Below, piece by piece: positions 32,462 to 33,307 of a DNA stretch of 33,307 nt. Source of the DNA: Pseudarthrobacter chlorophenolicus (GTDB taxonomy: Bacteria > Actinomycetota > Actinomycetes > Actinomycetales > Micrococcaceae); NCBI RefSeq assembly GCF_000962805.1, contig NZ_JZTW01000027.1:1-33307 (forward strand), in the 5' to 3' direction. The position numbers and the translations under genes were made by a program. The notes beneath the pieces were generated by a model. The model did no database searches. It saw nothing but the letters and a program-made list of their open reading frames with translations, and was not told the DNA's origin. Each line of letters opens with the position of its first letter. Position 1 is the stretch's first letter.

Positions 32462-33058
32462 CTAAACGACGCCCTGTTGGTCAGCAAGTGCTCGTGATCG
32501 CCTATAGAAGGTTGCTCTGGACATTCCGAAATCCCGGGCGACCTGCGCCGCGGGTTCCCCGCCTTTGACCAGGCTGACAGCGCTTCGAATCTGACTATCC
32601 GTAAGCCGGCGAGGCCGACCACCCAGCGCTTTGCCGGCTTCCCTTCTCTTGTTGATGGAATCTGTGACGCGTTCCCGTTTGATCTCGTGTTCCATCTGGG
32701 CGAGGGCAGCCATGATCGTGAACAACATTGACCCCATCGGTGTCGCCGTGTCGACGTCGCCTCCGCCCAGGTTCAGGACGCGCAGACCCGCCCCGCGGCT
32801 GCGGAGTTCGTCAGCGAAGGCGAGCATGTTTTGGGTGGATCGCCCCAGCCTGTCCAAGGTTGTGATGACGAGGGTGTCGCCCTCCATGAGCGCGGCAAGT
32901 GCTTCATCGAATTTTGGCCGTGAAGCACGTGCTCCGGATACGCCGTGGTCAACATAGAGGTCATCGCGTCGAACGCCTGCGGCGAGAAGGTCCGCCTGTT
33001 GCCGGTCGGTGGACTGCTGCCGGGTCGAAACTCGTGCATACCCGATCAGTTTCGTCAT
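32462..33058 (-). CDS. Serine recombinase (resolvase), probable TniR
   Basis: 198 residues from ATG 33058 with GGAG eight bases upstream; an upstream extension of the frame covers the res-like site and is not likely translated. Ser11 in IGYARVSTRQQ is the nucleophile. LDRLGRS (about 69-75) and the long E helix MEHEIKRERV follow, and the C-terminal HTH is at about 155-190 (SAVSLVKGGEPAAQVARDFG, MSRATFYRR). It resolves cointegrates by recombining res sites. Location at a Tn402-like end suggests the TniR role; a plasmid multimer resolvase or a Tn3-type TnpR is the alternative. Confidence 0.88.
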   Translation of the reverse strand: MTKLIGYARVSTRQQSTDRQQADLLAAGVRRDDLYVDHGVSGARASRPKFDEALAALMEGDTLVITTLDRLGRSTQNMLAFADELRSRGAGLRVLNLGGGDVDTATPMGSMLFTIMAALAQMEHEIKRERVTDSINKRREAGKALGGRPRRLTDSQIRSAVSLVKGGEPAAQVARDFGMSRATFYRRSRALADQQGVV

Positions 33059-33082
33059 GACTGCTGCTCCGATGTGTTTCAT

Positions 33083-33118
33083 AACTAATGGTTGGTATAC
33101 CGATTCAACCAGTAAGTT
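33083..33118. promoter_or_regulatory. Candidate res crossover site upstream of the resolvase
   Basis: An imperfect dyad: AACTAATGGTTG on one side, CAACCAGTAAGTT on the other, with a TA-rich centre (GTATAC). Resolvases bind such 28-36-bp sites, normally immediately upstream of their own gene. Confidence 0.55.
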
Positions 33119-33217
33119 TCGAGACATAGTTACGAGAATCGCCGAGCGACGAAAAAGTTGCGCGATTTCAGGAGAAAGGGGGCATTGCCGTCGTTGCCCT
33201 CATTCAGCTGATGAGAC

Positions 33218-33243
33218 GTCTCGTATCCCAAGGGATACGAGAC
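33218..33243. repeat. Perfect 12-bp-arm palindrome near the window end
   Basis: GTCTCGTATCCC/GGGATACGAGAC separated by AA; the left arm is also part of GAGACGTCTC. No gene is visible in 33128-33307. It could be an accessory resolvase site, an operator or a terminator for a gene beyond the window. Confidence 0.7.
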
Positions 33244-33307
33244 CGAGGAGCGAGCCGTGTGGTGAAGCGAATAGCAACATCTGCCGGCCGTGCTTAGCGG
33301 TCGGACT

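Larger units (their letters stand above)
32339..33307 (+). mobile_element. End of a Tn402/Tn5053-family transposon (runs off the window)
   Basis: TGTCATTTTC, GAAG and CTGCAC in the order and spacing of the Tn402/Tn5053 terminal repeat start at 32339 and point rightwards. They are followed by subterminal repeats and a serine resolvase gene transcribed towards the end. In this family tniR, with its res site upstream, is the last gene of the tniA-tniB-tniQ-tniR series, exactly as seen here. tniA, tniB and tniQ would lie beyond base 33307. The 5 bases outside the end are GATCC, the possible target duplication. No cargo lies between the end and the resolvase. Confidence 0.68.

Noticed and set aside
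32462..33058. Resolvase belonging to a Tn3-family transposon
   Set aside because: No GGGG-type 38-bp terminal repeat or Tn3 transposase is visible; the nearby TGTC-type end fits Tn402/Tn5053 better, though a Tn3 origin of the resolvase itself is not excluded.

Overview
The window looks like part of a conjugative plasmid from a high-GC actinobacterium, most likely Arthrobacter or a relative in the Micrococcaceae. The evidence is the uniformly high GC with actinobacterial codon use, frequent GTG starts, an SCO6880-type transfer protein, a DUF4913 protein and a MobC/relaxase pair. No chromosomal housekeeping genes, tRNA, rRNA or CRISPR array were seen.

Left part (1-3.9 kb, minus strand): replication and control. 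A putative replication initiator (154-1503) lies downstream of a small ribbon-helix-helix protein (1651-1887). Between them is a plus-strand promoter/terminator pair that could make an antisense RNA over the rep start. Next comes a likely operon of a DNA-binding protein, a seven-helix membrane protein resembling the MAB_1171c family, and a small helix-turn-helix protein.

Transfer region (4.1-19.4 kb): a tightly packed plus-strand type IV secretion operon runs from a transglycosylase/CHAP cell-wall hydrolase through a lipoprotein, a ParA-like ATPase with a degenerate P-loop, small membrane proteins, a VirB6/TrbL-like channel, an SCO6880-family protein, a VirB4-like ATPase and the VirD4-like coupling protein to a DUF4913 protein. 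It meets a convergent minus-strand mobilisation operon (MobC, relaxase, a coiled-coil protein and a membrane zinc-ribbon protein). oriT probably lies upstream of mobC, within about 19.4-20.3 kb.

Probable leading region (20.4-24.3 kb, mainly minus strand): an orphan ParB-like protein, a DUF3846 protein and an unknown 143-aa protein. The ParB and 143-aa genes are preceded by two identical 414-bp direct repeats that supply their leaders and first codons. The layout (genes transcribed towards oriT, repeated hairpin-rich promoters, ParB without ParA) resembles the leading region of conjugative plasmids, where genes are expressed as soon as single-stranded DNA enters the recipient. I regard this as the most interesting part of the window.

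Defence and accessory region (24.4-32.3 kb, minus strand): a complete type III restriction-modification pair (mod-res), an unknown protein coupled to an excisionase-type HTH protein, a HEPN Abi-family protein and an aminoglycoside-phosphotransferase-like kinase. From 32,339 to the end lies the end of a Tn402/Tn5053-type transposon: a TGTC-type terminal repeat, subterminal repeats, and a serine resolvase with a likely res site. The rest of the transposon would be outside the window.

The first 99 bases are an inverted copy of 20,124-20,223, so the window may begin at a repeat-induced assembly edge.
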